Below are positions 1 through 7,889 of a stretch of 64,000 nucleotides of DNA, piece by piece. This stretch comes from Oscillospiraceae bacterium (lineage in GTDB: Bacteria > Bacillota > Clostridia > Oscillospirales > Acutalibacteraceae). The stretch spans positions 1 to 64,000 of the forward strand of contig SVQA01000010.1 of assembly GCA_015065545.1 (NCBI GenBank). The letters run 5' to 3'. Both the position numbers and the translations under genes were made by a program. How positions within the stretch are numbered: the first letter of the stretch is position 1; each line of letters starts with the position of its first letter. The notes beneath the pieces were generated by a model that did not search any database, was not told the origin of the DNA, and saw nothing but the letters and a program-made list of their open reading frames with translations.

Positions 1-1613
1 TTAACGCCCTCGACCTCTGTCTGATAGCAAGCCTTGAGGTAATCATTGCCTGATGCCACAAAGGTGTATGTATCTGTGGGTGACAGAATTGCACCGTACT
101 CATCCATCCAGCCGATGAACTCTATACCGCTTGTTGCATTTGCAACTACTGTTACGGTTGCACCGACAGGCATCTTTGTATTTGTATAAGAAGAGCCCTG
201 AGGACGAGCCGCACCGCCGTTTACTGCGATTGTAAAGCTTGAGCCGCCTGCAAGCTCAATTCTGAGCTTACCTGTTGTTTTTGCAGGCACAGGCTCCTTG
301 GGAGCTTCATTTTCCTCGTATAATGCCGTAATTGTCAAATCTTCACTTATAAAATCGAACTCCTTGTCCCAACCTGCAAAGGTATATCCTTCACGAGCAG
401 GAGCCTCCGGAGCAACCGCACTTTCGCCATAATGCAATACCTGTTCAGACAGCACCTCTTCATTCTCGTCAACAAATCTGACTGTGTATTCTATTAACTG
501 CTCCTCAAAAACAGGTCTTATTATAAGATTTTGTGTAACATTTTCGAAGGATTTATCCCAGTTTGCAAAAACATAATTATGAGATTTTGTGGGTGTTTTT
601 GTAGGTGTAGACTCGGGTTCTGCAGCATTTGCACCCTCTTCAACCAGCTGGACATCCATAAACACGTCATCACCGTCAAGAAAAACAACACTATACTTAT
701 TTTTTTCTTCGGGAATCTCTATTATCTCGTGCTCGGTATAAACAGGATAAACAAACTCATTCTTCTGAATATTGTTCACATTTCCGTCCCAATAAGAAAA
801 CTCATAGTAGTGAGTAGAGGTTGCAGGCTTTTCGGGTGTTACGGAAGGAAATCTTATAGAACTTCCTTTTGTAACGGGAACATTCATAAACACAGAGCCG
901 TCATAATCATAGAAGGTTACATACAAGGTCTCTGCATTGGCATCAACTGCCGAGAAAGGAATGGAATTTTCAATAGCAAACTCGTGAGCATAAGTGTTCA
1001 TATATCCGCAGATAACAGCCTGAGGCGAATCCTCAAAAGCAGTAAGGCTTATGGAGTTGGTGTATTTTGAAACATAAACCTCTTTAAGCTCAGGACAATC
1101 GCTGAAAGCATAATCGCCAATCACCTTGGCTGTAGAGGGCAGGGTAACTGCTTCAAGGGAATCACAATGAGCAAAGCAATATCTGGGTACCTCTTTCAGC
1201 ATAGAAGGCAGAGTCACGGATTCGAGAGATGAGCACTCGTAAAACATATACTGTCCAATCTGAGTACAATTCTTAGGAAGCTGAACTGTCTTGAGATTAG
1301 GGCAGCCATAAAATATGCCTCTGTTCAAAATTGTAATGGTGTTGGGAATAGTCATCGAGGTAATAACATCATTGTACATAAAGGCGTACTCGTTTATACT
1401 TGCAACCTTCTGATTGAGTAAACTTGAGGGAACATTTACAACGGCATCTGTACCTACATACTCATGAATTGTAATATTATTATTTGTATCTCTGGTAAAT
1501 TTAAAGCCATCATCAACAATGTATGTTGCAGAAAACACTCCTGTGAGGGAAATCGTAACAAGCATTAACGCAATTAAAACTACGCTGCAGATTTTCATAA
1601 TAACCTTCTTCAT
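1..1613 (-). CDS. BspA-like leucine-rich-repeat surface protein with InlB-type B repeats (3' end off window)
   Basis: The leftward frame is open from an ATG at 1613 to the window edge, about 537 residues, so the C-terminus is missing. AAGGAG lies about 11 bases before the ATG. A hydrophobic signal peptide (about residues 5-29) is followed by BspA-type LRR_5 repeats (about 45-180; recurring forms such as SLESVTLPS and VIGDYAFSDC). Two or three beta-rich repeats of the InlB B / Listeria-Bacteroides type follow, including the hallmark GYTFAGWDKEF, and then a beta-rich region starts. Such proteins are secreted and bind host or matrix ligands; the ligand here cannot be inferred. A sortase gene nearby makes wall anchoring plausible, but the anchor would lie outside the window. 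Confidence 0.85.
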   Translation of the reverse strand, partial: MKKVIMKICSVVLIALMLVTISLTGVFSATYIVDDGFKFTRDTNNNITIHEYVGTDAVVNVPSSLLNQKVASINEYAFMYNDVITSMTIPNTITILNRGIFYGCPNLKTVQLPKNCTQIGQYMFYECSSLESVTLPSMLKEVPRYCFAHCDSLEAVTLPSTAKVIGDYAFSDCPELKEVYVSKYTNSISLTAFEDSPQAVICGYMNTYAHEFAIENSIPFSAVDANAETLYVTFYDYDGSVFMNVPVTKGSSIRFPSVTPEKPATSTHYYEFSYWDGNVNNIQKNEFVYPVYTEHEIIEIPEEKNKYSVVFLDGDDVFMDVQLVEEGANAAEPESTPTKTPTKSHNYVFANWDKSFENVTQNLIIRPVFEEQLIEYTVRFVDENEEVLSEQVLHYGESAVAPEAPAREGYTFAGWDKEFDFISEDLTITALYEENEAPKEPVPAKTTGKLRIELAGGSSFTIAVNGGAARPQGSSYTNTKMPVGATVTVVANATSGIEFIGWMDEYGAILSPTDTYTFVASGNDYLKACYQTEVEGV

Positions 1614-1685
1614 AAGCACCTTGCTCCTTAATATTAAAAAAATATATGTAAACTAAAATGTATCGCAAACTGCAAATACATTATA

Positions 1686-1714
1686 ATTATACCAAACAAA
1701 TTGAACTCAATCAA
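1686..1714 (-). promoter_or_regulatory. predicted promoter of the BspA-like gene
   Basis: On the minus strand TTGATT (1714-1709) and TATAAT (1691-1686) are separated by exactly 17 bases. Its -35 overlaps one copy of a 13-bp direct repeat described in the findings. The 331-bp gap 1614-1944 otherwise holds only AT-rich sequence and the divergent promoter of the next gene. Confidence 0.55.
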
Positions 1715-1850
1715 CAAAAAGTATTCATAAAAAAACTTGAGCTTTCTTGTTGATAATAGTCAATCAATCCCTCTTTTTACATTATTATTACAAAATAAGT
1801 CGCCTGCACTTATACATAGTCAACAAAAAGTAATTTATTTAAAAAATTTC

Positions 1851-1879
1851 TTTACTTTTTAGGCAATGGGTGATATACT
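1851..1879 (+). promoter_or_regulatory. predicted promoter of the SPITG-anchored protein gene
   Basis: TTTACT (1851-1856), a 17-base spacer and TATACT (1874-1879) precede a strong AGGAGG site (1931-1936) and the ATG at 1945. The second copy of a 13-bp repeat (1820-1832) sits just upstream. Confidence 0.5.
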
Positions 1880-1944
1880 TATTGTATCTAAATATCTTTG
1901 TGATATATTTTCGCAAAAATCATTTATTTTAGGAGGATATAAAT

Positions 1945-2487
1945 ATGAAAAAAGCAATTTCCCTTATTTTTGCACTTGTTCTTATGCTTTGTGCAGTTGC
2001 TTCAGTTTCTGCTGAAGTGAGCCCCGGTCCCACAAATCCCGAGGATCACATCATCATCGACGCTATTGCTGTTCCCGGTGAAGCAGGCAGCACAACCCCC
2101 GATATCAACAACCCCGGTAAAGTAGAGGTTGGCTCCGGTGAGGTAATTACACTTACAGCTACTCCCTCCAAGGGCTACAAGTTCTCTCACTGGGAGTTCT
2201 CCTATGGTGAGTTTGAGTGGGTTGAGGGTGACCTTACTACTCCCGTAATCGTTATCAGACCCACAGGCGGTACAAAGCTCCGTGCAGAAGCTCACTTTGT
2301 TAAGATTGAAGAGCCCGTTACTCGTCCTTCTTCCAAGCCCGTACACACTCTTCCCCCTGACCATACCTCTCCCATTACAGGTACCGGCAACAACACAAAC
2401 GTTGTAACTGCTGCAGTTATCGGTACATCCGTTGTTCTTATGGCAGTTGGTGTTGCAGTTGTACTCAAAAAGAAGTTCAACGCTTAA
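1945..2487 (+). CDS. small secreted protein with an SPITG sortase sorting signal
   Basis: The 180-residue protein has a clear signal peptide (about 1-23, ending VSA) and a beta-rich middle part (about 50-120) with an InlB-B-like stretch (GEVITLTATPSKGYKFSHWEF). A Pro/Ser/Thr-rich linker follows. The C-terminus reads SPITG, a 20-residue hydrophobic segment and a KKK tail. That layout is a cell-wall sorting signal of the (S/N/P)PxTG type known for clostridial class B sortases, and a class B sortase is encoded 183 bp downstream. The function of the exposed domain is unknown. A consensus AGGAGG site sets the start. Confidence 0.75.
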   Translation: MKKAISLIFALVLMLCAVASVSAEVSPGPTNPEDHIIIDAIAVPGEAGSTTPDINNPGKVEVGSGEVITLTATPSKGYKFSHWEFSYGEFEWVEGDLTTPVIVIRPTGGTKLRAEAHFVKIEEPVTRPSSKPVHTLPPDHTSPITGTGNNTNVVTAAVIGTSVVLMAVGVAVVLKKKFNA

Positions 2488-2504
2488 TCAAACTTTAAAA
2501 CCTT

Positions 2505-2535
2505 AAGCTCCGTTTAAAAGCGGAGCTTTTGTTTT
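2505..2535 (+). terminator. Rho-independent terminator
   Basis: An AAGCTCCG / CGGAGCTT stem with an 8-base loop is followed by TTGTTTT, 17 bases after the stop of the anchored-protein gene. It separates that gene from the sortase transcript. Confidence 0.8.
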
Positions 2536-2602
2536 GTCCTGAGCCATTAGGATTTTCCTGTTTTTCACTTTGAAACATATTGCATTATTATCCCGCAGTT
2601 AA

Positions 2603-2631
2603 TTGACAATAAAGGCAATATAGGATATAAT
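2603..2631 (+). promoter_or_regulatory. perfect consensus sigma-A-type promoter for the sortase-LCP operon
   Basis: TTGACA (2603-2608), exactly 17 bases and TATAAT (2626-2631) match the vegetative consensus at all twelve positions, about 40 bp before the sortase ATG. Strong constitutive transcription is inferred. Confidence 0.75.
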
Positions 2632-2670
2632 GTAGGGTGGAAATGAATTATTACGAAAGGCGGTCAGCTT

Positions 2671-3486
2671 ATGTTTAATAAAACTAAAAAGTTCTATATT
2701 TCCTGCATTGGGCTTATTCTTATATGCATAATGCTTTTCGCCTGTATGAGCGGCTGTAACGGTTGCGTTGGCGGTAAGATGGACCCGGATGATTATGCCA
2801 AGGTTACCAATCCTGTCACTAACCGGCAAGACGTTATTCCGACCCATACTGCCACTAACAACGAAGGCACCTCTCCCACAGAAGTGATACTGGTAGACAA
2901 CCCTATTAACTTTGAAGAGCTCACCGCACTTAATCCCGATCTCTATGCCTGGATTCGTATTCCAAACACAGCAATAGACAATCCCGTCGCACAAAGCAGC
3001 AACAGCGACCAGAACTTCTATCTGCACCACAACTATCTGGGAAACTATGAATTCGCAGGCACTATCTATTCCCAAAGGCACAATACCAAGTATTTTATAG
3101 ACCGTGTAACCGTGCTTTACGGTCACAATATGCTCAACGGCACTATGTTTGCTGATCTTCATAAATTCTCTGACGAAGACTTTTTTGAAGAAAACGATAC
3201 CATGTACATATACATTGACGGTCATATACTTACATACGAAATATTCGCCGCTTATGAATACGACGACAGACATATTCTCAATTCTTTTGAATTCCACGAC
3301 GATGAGGTCTACGAGAAATATCTGCAGGATTGTCTGAGTCCCCAATACTCGAACTCCATTGTAAGAGAGGGAACAACTCTGGGAGTCGAGGATAAAATCC
3401 TGACACTCAGCACATGCACAAACTATAATTCCAACAGAAGATTTTTAGTACAGGGGGTGCTTATTAAAGATGAAAAAACACGATGA
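2671..3486 (+). CDS. srtB: class B sortase
   Basis: The 271-residue protein is a membrane-anchored transpeptidase that cleaves sorting signals and joins surface proteins to the cell wall. It has an N-terminal membrane segment (about 8-26), a Cys-containing low-complexity linker and a sortase B fold. The catalytic triad is visible: His152 in LYGHNM, Cys249 in LSTCT and Arg256/257 in NRRFLVQG. The W94-containing DLYAWIRIPNT and the DNPV motif are typical of class B. The start has a GAAAGGCGG site. Its 3' end overlaps the LCP gene by 17 bp, so the two are translationally linked. The likely substrate is the SPITG protein directly upstream. Confidence 0.9.
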   Translation: MFNKTKKFYISCIGLILICIMLFACMSGCNGCVGGKMDPDDYAKVTNPVTNRQDVIPTHTATNNEGTSPTEVILVDNPINFEELTALNPDLYAWIRIPNTAIDNPVAQSSNSDQNFYLHHNYLGNYEFAGTIYSQRHNTKYFIDRVTVLYGHNMLNGTMFADLHKFSDEDFFEENDTMYIYIDGHILTYEIFAAYEYDDRHILNSFEFHDDEVYEKYLQDCLSPQYSNSIVREGTTLGVEDKILTLSTCTNYNSNRRFLVQGVLIKDEKTR

Positions 3487-5578
3487 AGATCTTTGGGATT
3501 TTCGTTCTGACCCTCAATTCTCAGGCAATAATCAGGCTTCATCAAGCACTCCTGCACAAAGCGAAGACGCCGATGATTCAGATTATACCGAATACAAAGA
3601 AGAATACGTTGACATTCTCCGCACAAGCACCGCAAGAGACTCATCCCTTGACAATATGACATTTGTTATGAAGGACGGCAAAGCGTCTTTTATCGACAAT
3701 TCTCTTCTTGAACCTGCAAAAAAAGAGGTTAAAGAAGAAAAGATAAATGTACAGAAAAAGCCAATCTCCCCTGCTACCGAGTCTGTTGATGCTTATGTAA
3801 AGGAAGAACCAAAGCCCGCAAAAGCATCTAAAGCTTTAACTACACCCGAAGAGATTAAAGAAGCAAAGGAAGAAACTCCTCCGCCTGCTGAAACTCCTAA
3901 GTCTAAGCCGGAAAATTCCGATTCAGAAGACAAAGCTTTTAAGGCAACACCTGTTGTTTCCCCTGCTCCTCAAAAAGAGGAAAAGAAGCAGGAAGCAGCA
4001 CAGATGGAAAAACCTGTTGTTCCTGTTGTCACTACAGAAATCTTCCCTGAAGTAAGAAAAACTCCTGCTTCAGAAAAAACCGAAATAGATAGCAATGCTC
4101 ATAGCAGTACAAAAAAAACTTCTGAAGTAGTTAAGGAAGAGGGCAAATCTTCCGAAAACAATGAACCCAAAAAGAAAGTTCCTGCAACCGACAGCGACTT
4201 TATTTTTGCAAAGCCTCATTCAAAAAAATCTCACTCCCATCATAGTCATTCACATAGCCACTCCCATAGCCACTCCCATAGCCACTCTCACAGTCACGGC
4301 AGTGAGGCAGAGCTTCCTACAGACAGCGTGGATGATTATGTATATGCCAGATACCGCAAGCAATCCGGCAAGGGACACCATCACCATCACAGCAAAAAAG
4401 TATCACACTCCGAGTACATTCGCACCTCAGGTAATGAATCAACTCCCGTAGTTCGCAGTACCACAGCAACCCATTTCAGATTCAGAAAAAAAAGAAAAGA
4501 CAGGAAATGGCATTATCGACCCCTGTGGCAAAAGGCTCTTATTATTCTGGGCTGGGTTCTCGGCATATTGCTTTTACTCCTTCTCATTGCTTTTATTCTA
4601 TTTCTGATATTCAGCAAAATCGGCATTGACAATATGACCGACTATGATAATGCAAAGATCAATGCTCCTGCCTTTGAATCTGTAGATGTCAAGGTGGAGG
4701 AGGATGGTAAGGTTCAGATTTACAAGGGCAAGAAATACCGTCTTAATACCGACATTGCCAACATCCTATGCGTCGGCGTTGACAAACAAAGCATGTACGA
4801 AAATCAAGATGATGAAAACTCAACAATCGCAGACAACGGACAAAGTGACGCAATATTTATGGTTGCTCTCAACACACAAACAGGCAAAACTAAAGTACTC
4901 TCCATACCCCGAGATACTATGGCTGACATCAACATTTACAATGAAGATGGCAAATTCTTAAAAACAGATTATCTGCAGATTTGTCAGGCATTTGCTTATG
5001 GAAAAAACAACTCAGCAGGTGCTCGGAACACCATGGATGCTGTCAGCCGACTTTTCTATCAGATTCCCATACAAACATATTTTGCTATGGATTTGTCTGC
5101 AATCGCACCCATCAATGATTCTGTCGGCGGTGTAACCCTGACTATGATAGACGATTCCTTCTATGACGTATATCATAACCATTACGAAAAAGGTGACACT
5201 ATCACTCTCTTTGGTGACAATGCAAGAAAGTATGTACAGCAGAGAGATGTTTACGAGCTTGAATCCACCACCGACCGTCTGAGTCGTCAAATTCACTACC
5301 TGAAGGCATTTTCTTCCAAAGCATTGGAAATGACCAAAAGAGACATTACAACTCCTGTAAACCTCTACAAATTAATCGAAAAACGTAGCATCAGCAATCT
5401 GGACGTTTACAGAATCAGTGCCCTTGCAAAGTGCCTTATTGAAAACGGAGTTACCAATCTGGATTTTGCCACAATCCCCGGCAACCTCCAGTCAGACGGT
5501 ACCTATGCACAGTATATTGTTGATAAAGAAGCTTTCTACGAGCTCTTCCTTGAGACCTACTATGTTCCCGTTGAATAA
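3470..5578 (+). CDS. LytR-CpsA-Psr (LCP) family protein with a long His-rich cytoplasmic N-terminus
   Basis: LCP enzymes transfer undecaprenyl-linked polymers (teichoic acids, capsule) to peptidoglycan on the outer face of the membrane. The C-terminal half holds one: a membrane segment at about 354-382, then an LCP domain at about 430-615 with Asp460, Arg481-Asp482 (SIPRDTM) and the TDRLSRQ arginines. The first 350 residues are unusual. They are Lys/Glu/Pro-rich and predicted cytoplasmic, with a Ser-His repeat at 250-277 and a second His5 run at 303-307. Most LCP proteins have only a short cytoplasmic tail. The gene overlaps srtB by 17 bp and may serve the polysaccharide locus in this window. 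Confidence 0.88.
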   Translation: MKKHDEDLWDFRSDPQFSGNNQASSSTPAQSEDADDSDYTEYKEEYVDILRTSTARDSSLDNMTFVMKDGKASFIDNSLLEPAKKEVKEEKINVQKKPISPATESVDAYVKEEPKPAKASKALTTPEEIKEAKEETPPPAETPKSKPENSDSEDKAFKATPVVSPAPQKEEKKQEAAQMEKPVVPVVTTEIFPEVRKTPASEKTEIDSNAHSSTKKTSEVVKEEGKSSENNEPKKKVPATDSDFIFAKPHSKKSHSHHSHSHSHSHSHSHSHSHSHGSEAELPTDSVDDYVYARYRKQSGKGHHHHHSKKVSHSEYIRTSGNESTPVVRSTTATHFRFRKKRKDRKWHYRPLWQKALIILGWVLGILLLLLLIAFILFLIFSKIGIDNMTDYDNAKINAPAFESVDVKVEEDGKVQIYKGKKYRLNTDIANILCVGVDKQSMYENQDDENSTIADNGQSDAIFMVALNTQTGKTKVLSIPRDTMADINIYNEDGKFLKTDYLQICQAFAYGKNNSAGARNTMDAVSRLFYQIPIQTYFAMDLSAIAPINDSVGGVTLTMIDDSFYDVYHNHYEKGDTITLFGDNARKYVQQRDVYELESTTDRLSRQIHYLKAFSSKALEMTKRDITTPVNLYKLIEKRSISNLDVYRISALAKCLIENGVTNLDFATIPGNLQSDGTYAQYIVDKEAFYELFLETYYVPVE
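4253..4300 (+). repeat. 12-bp tandem repeat encoding His-Ser-His-Ser
   Basis: Four head-to-tail copies of CATAGCCACTCC lie inside the LCP gene; the last has one changed base (final C to T). Each copy encodes HSHS. Less regular His/Ser codons flank the array on both sides. Slippage could change the length of the His tract in frame. Confidence 0.9.
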
Positions 5579-5590
5579 TCACAAATAGCG

Positions 5591-5622
5591 AAAAGCCGAC
5601 TGTTTTCAGTCGGCTTTTTCTT
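5591..5622 (+). terminator. Rho-independent terminator of the sortase-LCP operon
   Basis: An AAGCCGACTG / CAGTCGGCTT stem with a TTTT loop is followed by a T-rich tail, 14 bases after the LCP stop. Confidence 0.85.
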
Positions 5623-5628
5623 ATAATT

Positions 5629-5668
5629 TCCTAAATAAAAAGGTGACCTTAAAATTAAAGGTCACCTT
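5629..5668 (-). terminator. Rho-independent terminator of the AraC gene
   Basis: Read leftward, AAGGTGACCTT / AAGGTCACCTT forms an 11-bp stem followed by TTTTTATTT. It lies just below the AraC stop and faces the LCP terminator. Confidence 0.8.
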
Positions 5669-5681
5669 GATTAGTTTTATG

Positions 5682-6560
5682 TTATATTCTGCGGATTTCA
5701 GAAATAGAAGGTATATCGTGATACTGTCTTATATACTCACTGAGGGTACAGTTGTACACACTCTTAAAAGCCGAAATAAATGCCTTAACACTGGGGAATC
5801 CGTTTTCTACAGCAGCACGGGTCTCAGAGATTCCGCTTGTCTGAATATCTCTTAAAGCATGCTCAAGACGCACAAGATTAAGATACTGCTTGAAGGTCTT
5901 TCTTGTGTTCTGCTTGAAGTAGCGTGAGAAGTATGTGGGAGTAAGTCCTACATGAGATGCAATCTCACCCAGAGTAATACGCTCTCTGAAGTTGAGCTTT
6001 ATGTAATCAATAGCCTTCCTTGCATACTCAAGCTCTTCGTTGTCCATTTCAGGATGAGTCTTTGCTCTTTCTTCAAGGCATTTTGTGAAAAGCTCAATAA
6101 GTATCTGAGTCATGGCAGAAGTAATTTTAAGGTCAGTGAAATCTCCCTGCTCTTCAACGCAATCTACAATGAGGTCAAGCTGACGCTTGATTTCTGCCTT
6201 TGCCTCTTTGCTCTTTTCAACATTGAAACTGTAATTTTCAAAGTCGTCAAAGTAAGCCTTGATGAAGTTATAGGAATACAGCACAACAAGATACTTAACA
6301 TTCTCGTCGGGATTTTTACCGCAGGTCTGGTGAATGTCATCGTTATTGATAACAAAATACTCTCCGTCTGCAACATCCATCTCCTCGTTGTTTGCCATTA
6401 CCCACAGCTTGCCTTTAAGAACATAGTCAATCTCAATGTTCTTGTGCCAATGCTTGTTGGTATAGCACTCTGAACCGGGCTTGTCAAAAAGTATAACTTT
6501 GCCGGGCAGATTATCATCTGCAGAAACTATCTCATATTTATATCTGTAATTCTTTGCCAT
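5682..6560 (-). CDS. AraC family transcriptional regulator with N-terminal cupin domain
   Basis: The 292-residue protein has an N-terminal cupin-like sensor domain (about 15-120; HWHKNIEIDYVLKG and the GEYFVINNDDIHQ turn are typical) and a C-terminal pair of helix-turn-helix motifs (about 190-285; ITLGEIASHVGLTPTYFSRYFK). Such proteins bind a small molecule, often a sugar, and activate nearby or distant genes. No sugar operon is adjacent, so the regulon is unknown. It is monocistronic, with AAGGTGA before the ATG and its own terminator. The metallo-beta-lactamase lipoprotein gene is divergent. Confidence 0.85.
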   Translation of the reverse strand: MAKNYRYKYEIVSADDNLPGKVILFDKPGSECYTNKHWHKNIEIDYVLKGKLWVMANNEEMDVADGEYFVINNDDIHQTCGKNPDENVKYLVVLYSYNFIKAYFDDFENYSFNVEKSKEAKAEIKRQLDLIVDCVEEQGDFTDLKITSAMTQILIELFTKCLEERAKTHPEMDNEELEYARKAIDYIKLNFRERITLGEIASHVGLTPTYFSRYFKQNTRKTFKQYLNLVRLEHALRDIQTSGISETRAAVENGFPSVKAFISAFKSVYNCTLSEYIRQYHDIPSISEIRRI

Positions 6561-6750
6561 AAAATCACCTTGATTCTTTCTTTATTTTATCTTTGCAAAT
6601 ATATATTACCACAAGAAATAGCCTTTGTAAATCCATATTCTTTGAATAATTATAGGATATAGAAGGGTATTTTTGTACATTTTGATGACTTGCCAAATAT
6701 TTTGTATGGAACAAAGCAAAAAAAGACATCTTTTTTATATCTATCAGAAA

Positions 6751-6779
6751 TTGCAAAAAACAAGAAACTAATATATAAT
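6751..6779 (+). promoter_or_regulatory. predicted promoter of the MBL lipoprotein-FkbM operon
   Basis: TTGCAA (6751-6756), 17 bases and TATAAT (6774-6779) lie 33 bp before the chosen start at 6813. This makes an upstream start at 6690 impossible on this transcript. Confidence 0.6.
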
Positions 6780-6812
6780 TATAGTATCAAAATATATCCT
6801 TTGGAGGTATTT

Positions 6813-7877
6813 ATGAAAAAGCTGTGTTCTCTTATTTTGTGCTTAAGTATAATTATTCTCTGCTTTGTCGGCTGTACAGAATCCGATAAAGCCTCCATAA
6901 CAACAAATCCCATAGCCGATGAAAAAATAGGTCTTGCGGTACATTTTATCGATATTGGTCAGGGCGACAGCACCTTGCTCCAGTCAAAGGGTGAATTTGC
7001 ACTTATCGACGGCGGCGAATACAGCGAAAGAGATAAGCTTATTTCTTATCTCTCCTCTCAGGGTGTGGATGAGCTGGAATTTATAATCTCTACCCATCCC
7101 CACTCAGACCACTGCGGAGGTTTGTCTGCAGTAATGAGCAATTTCAGTACCAAAACCCTGATATGCCCTGATGTAGATACCGACTCTAATGTATGGAATT
7201 ATGTGCTTGACACCGCAGACGAAAGAAATGTCAGCTTTGTGAATCCTTCACCCAAGGATGAATTCCAGCTTGGAAGTGCTACAATAACCATATTATCCCC
7301 TTCTGCTGATGCTGTATATTCTGACCTTAATGATTACTCAATAGTCTGCAAGGCAGAATACGGAAACACCTCCTTTATGCTTACGGGTGATGCAGAAAAG
7401 CAGGTAGAAAAGGAACTGCTCAAAAGCGGATTTGACCTTTCATCAGACATCCTTAAATGCGGTCACCACGGAAGCTCAGGCAGCAACAGCACCGAATTTA
7501 TTAAAGCGGTTAACCCCTCTGCCGCTATCATTTCCTGCGGAAAGAATAACGACTATGGTCATCCCCATACCGAAACCCTCAAACGCCTTGAAAAACAAAA
7601 CATCCCTGTTTACCGTACCGATATAGACAGCACCATAACAGTAACAAGTGACGGCGAACAGCTTTACATATACACAAAGGATTATTCGGGAGCTGAGCTT
7701 TCCACCCCCAAAGAAATCACTCCCGATGAGTATATCGGAAACAAAAACTCCAAGGTTTTTCATCTTCCCGAATGCTCAGGGGTTAGCTCTATGAGCGAAA
7801 AGAACAAGGTGTTCCTTAAAAACAGAGAGGATGCCATTTCCAAAGGCTATTCTCCCTGCGGAAGTTGTAACCCTTAA
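6813..7877 (+). CDS. ComEC/Rec2-like metallo-beta-lactamase lipoprotein with C-terminal zinc-binding tail
   Basis: The 354-residue start at 6813 is chosen because GGAGG (6803-6807) and a lipoprotein signal peptide (lipobox ending Cys21) follow it; the frame opens earlier at 6690 but that part resembles no protein. The metallo-beta-lactamase domain (about 40-290) has H95xH97xD99H100, the VHFIDIGQGDST opening and the GHHGSSGS motif of the domain found in competence proteins ComEC/Rec2, so it is probably an exported hydrolase or nuclease. The last 38 residues hold H317-x3-C321 and C349-x2-C352, an Ada-like zinc site often fused to secreted nucleases. The substrate is unknown. It is followed after 12 bp by the FkbM gene. 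Confidence 0.82.
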   Translation: MKKLCSLILCLSIIILCFVGCTESDKASITTNPIADEKIGLAVHFIDIGQGDSTLLQSKGEFALIDGGEYSERDKLISYLSSQGVDELEFIISTHPHSDHCGGLSAVMSNFSTKTLICPDVDTDSNVWNYVLDTADERNVSFVNPSPKDEFQLGSATITILSPSADAVYSDLNDYSIVCKAEYGNTSFMLTGDAEKQVEKELLKSGFDLSSDILKCGHHGSSGSNSTEFIKAVNPSAAIISCGKNNDYGHPHTETLKRLEKQNIPVYRTDIDSTITVTSDGEQLYIYTKDYSGAELSTPKEITPDEYIGNKNSKVFHLPECSGVSSMSEKNKVFLKNREDAISKGYSPCGSCNP

Positions 7878-7889
7878 AAGAGGTCTGCT

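Noticed and set aside
531..1070. Rightward open frame of 179 codons inside the BspA-like gene
   Set aside because: It is Cys/Ile-rich with no ribosome site and lies opposite a clear leucine-rich-repeat reading frame that accounts for the DNA.
4230..4310. CRISPR-like short repeats
   Set aside because: Units are 12 bp, directly tandem without spacers, and in frame in a coding region.
6690..6812. Upstream extension of the MBL lipoprotein gene
   Set aside because: The extra 41 codons lie over the predicted promoter, have no ribosome site, and would bury the lipoprotein signal peptide.
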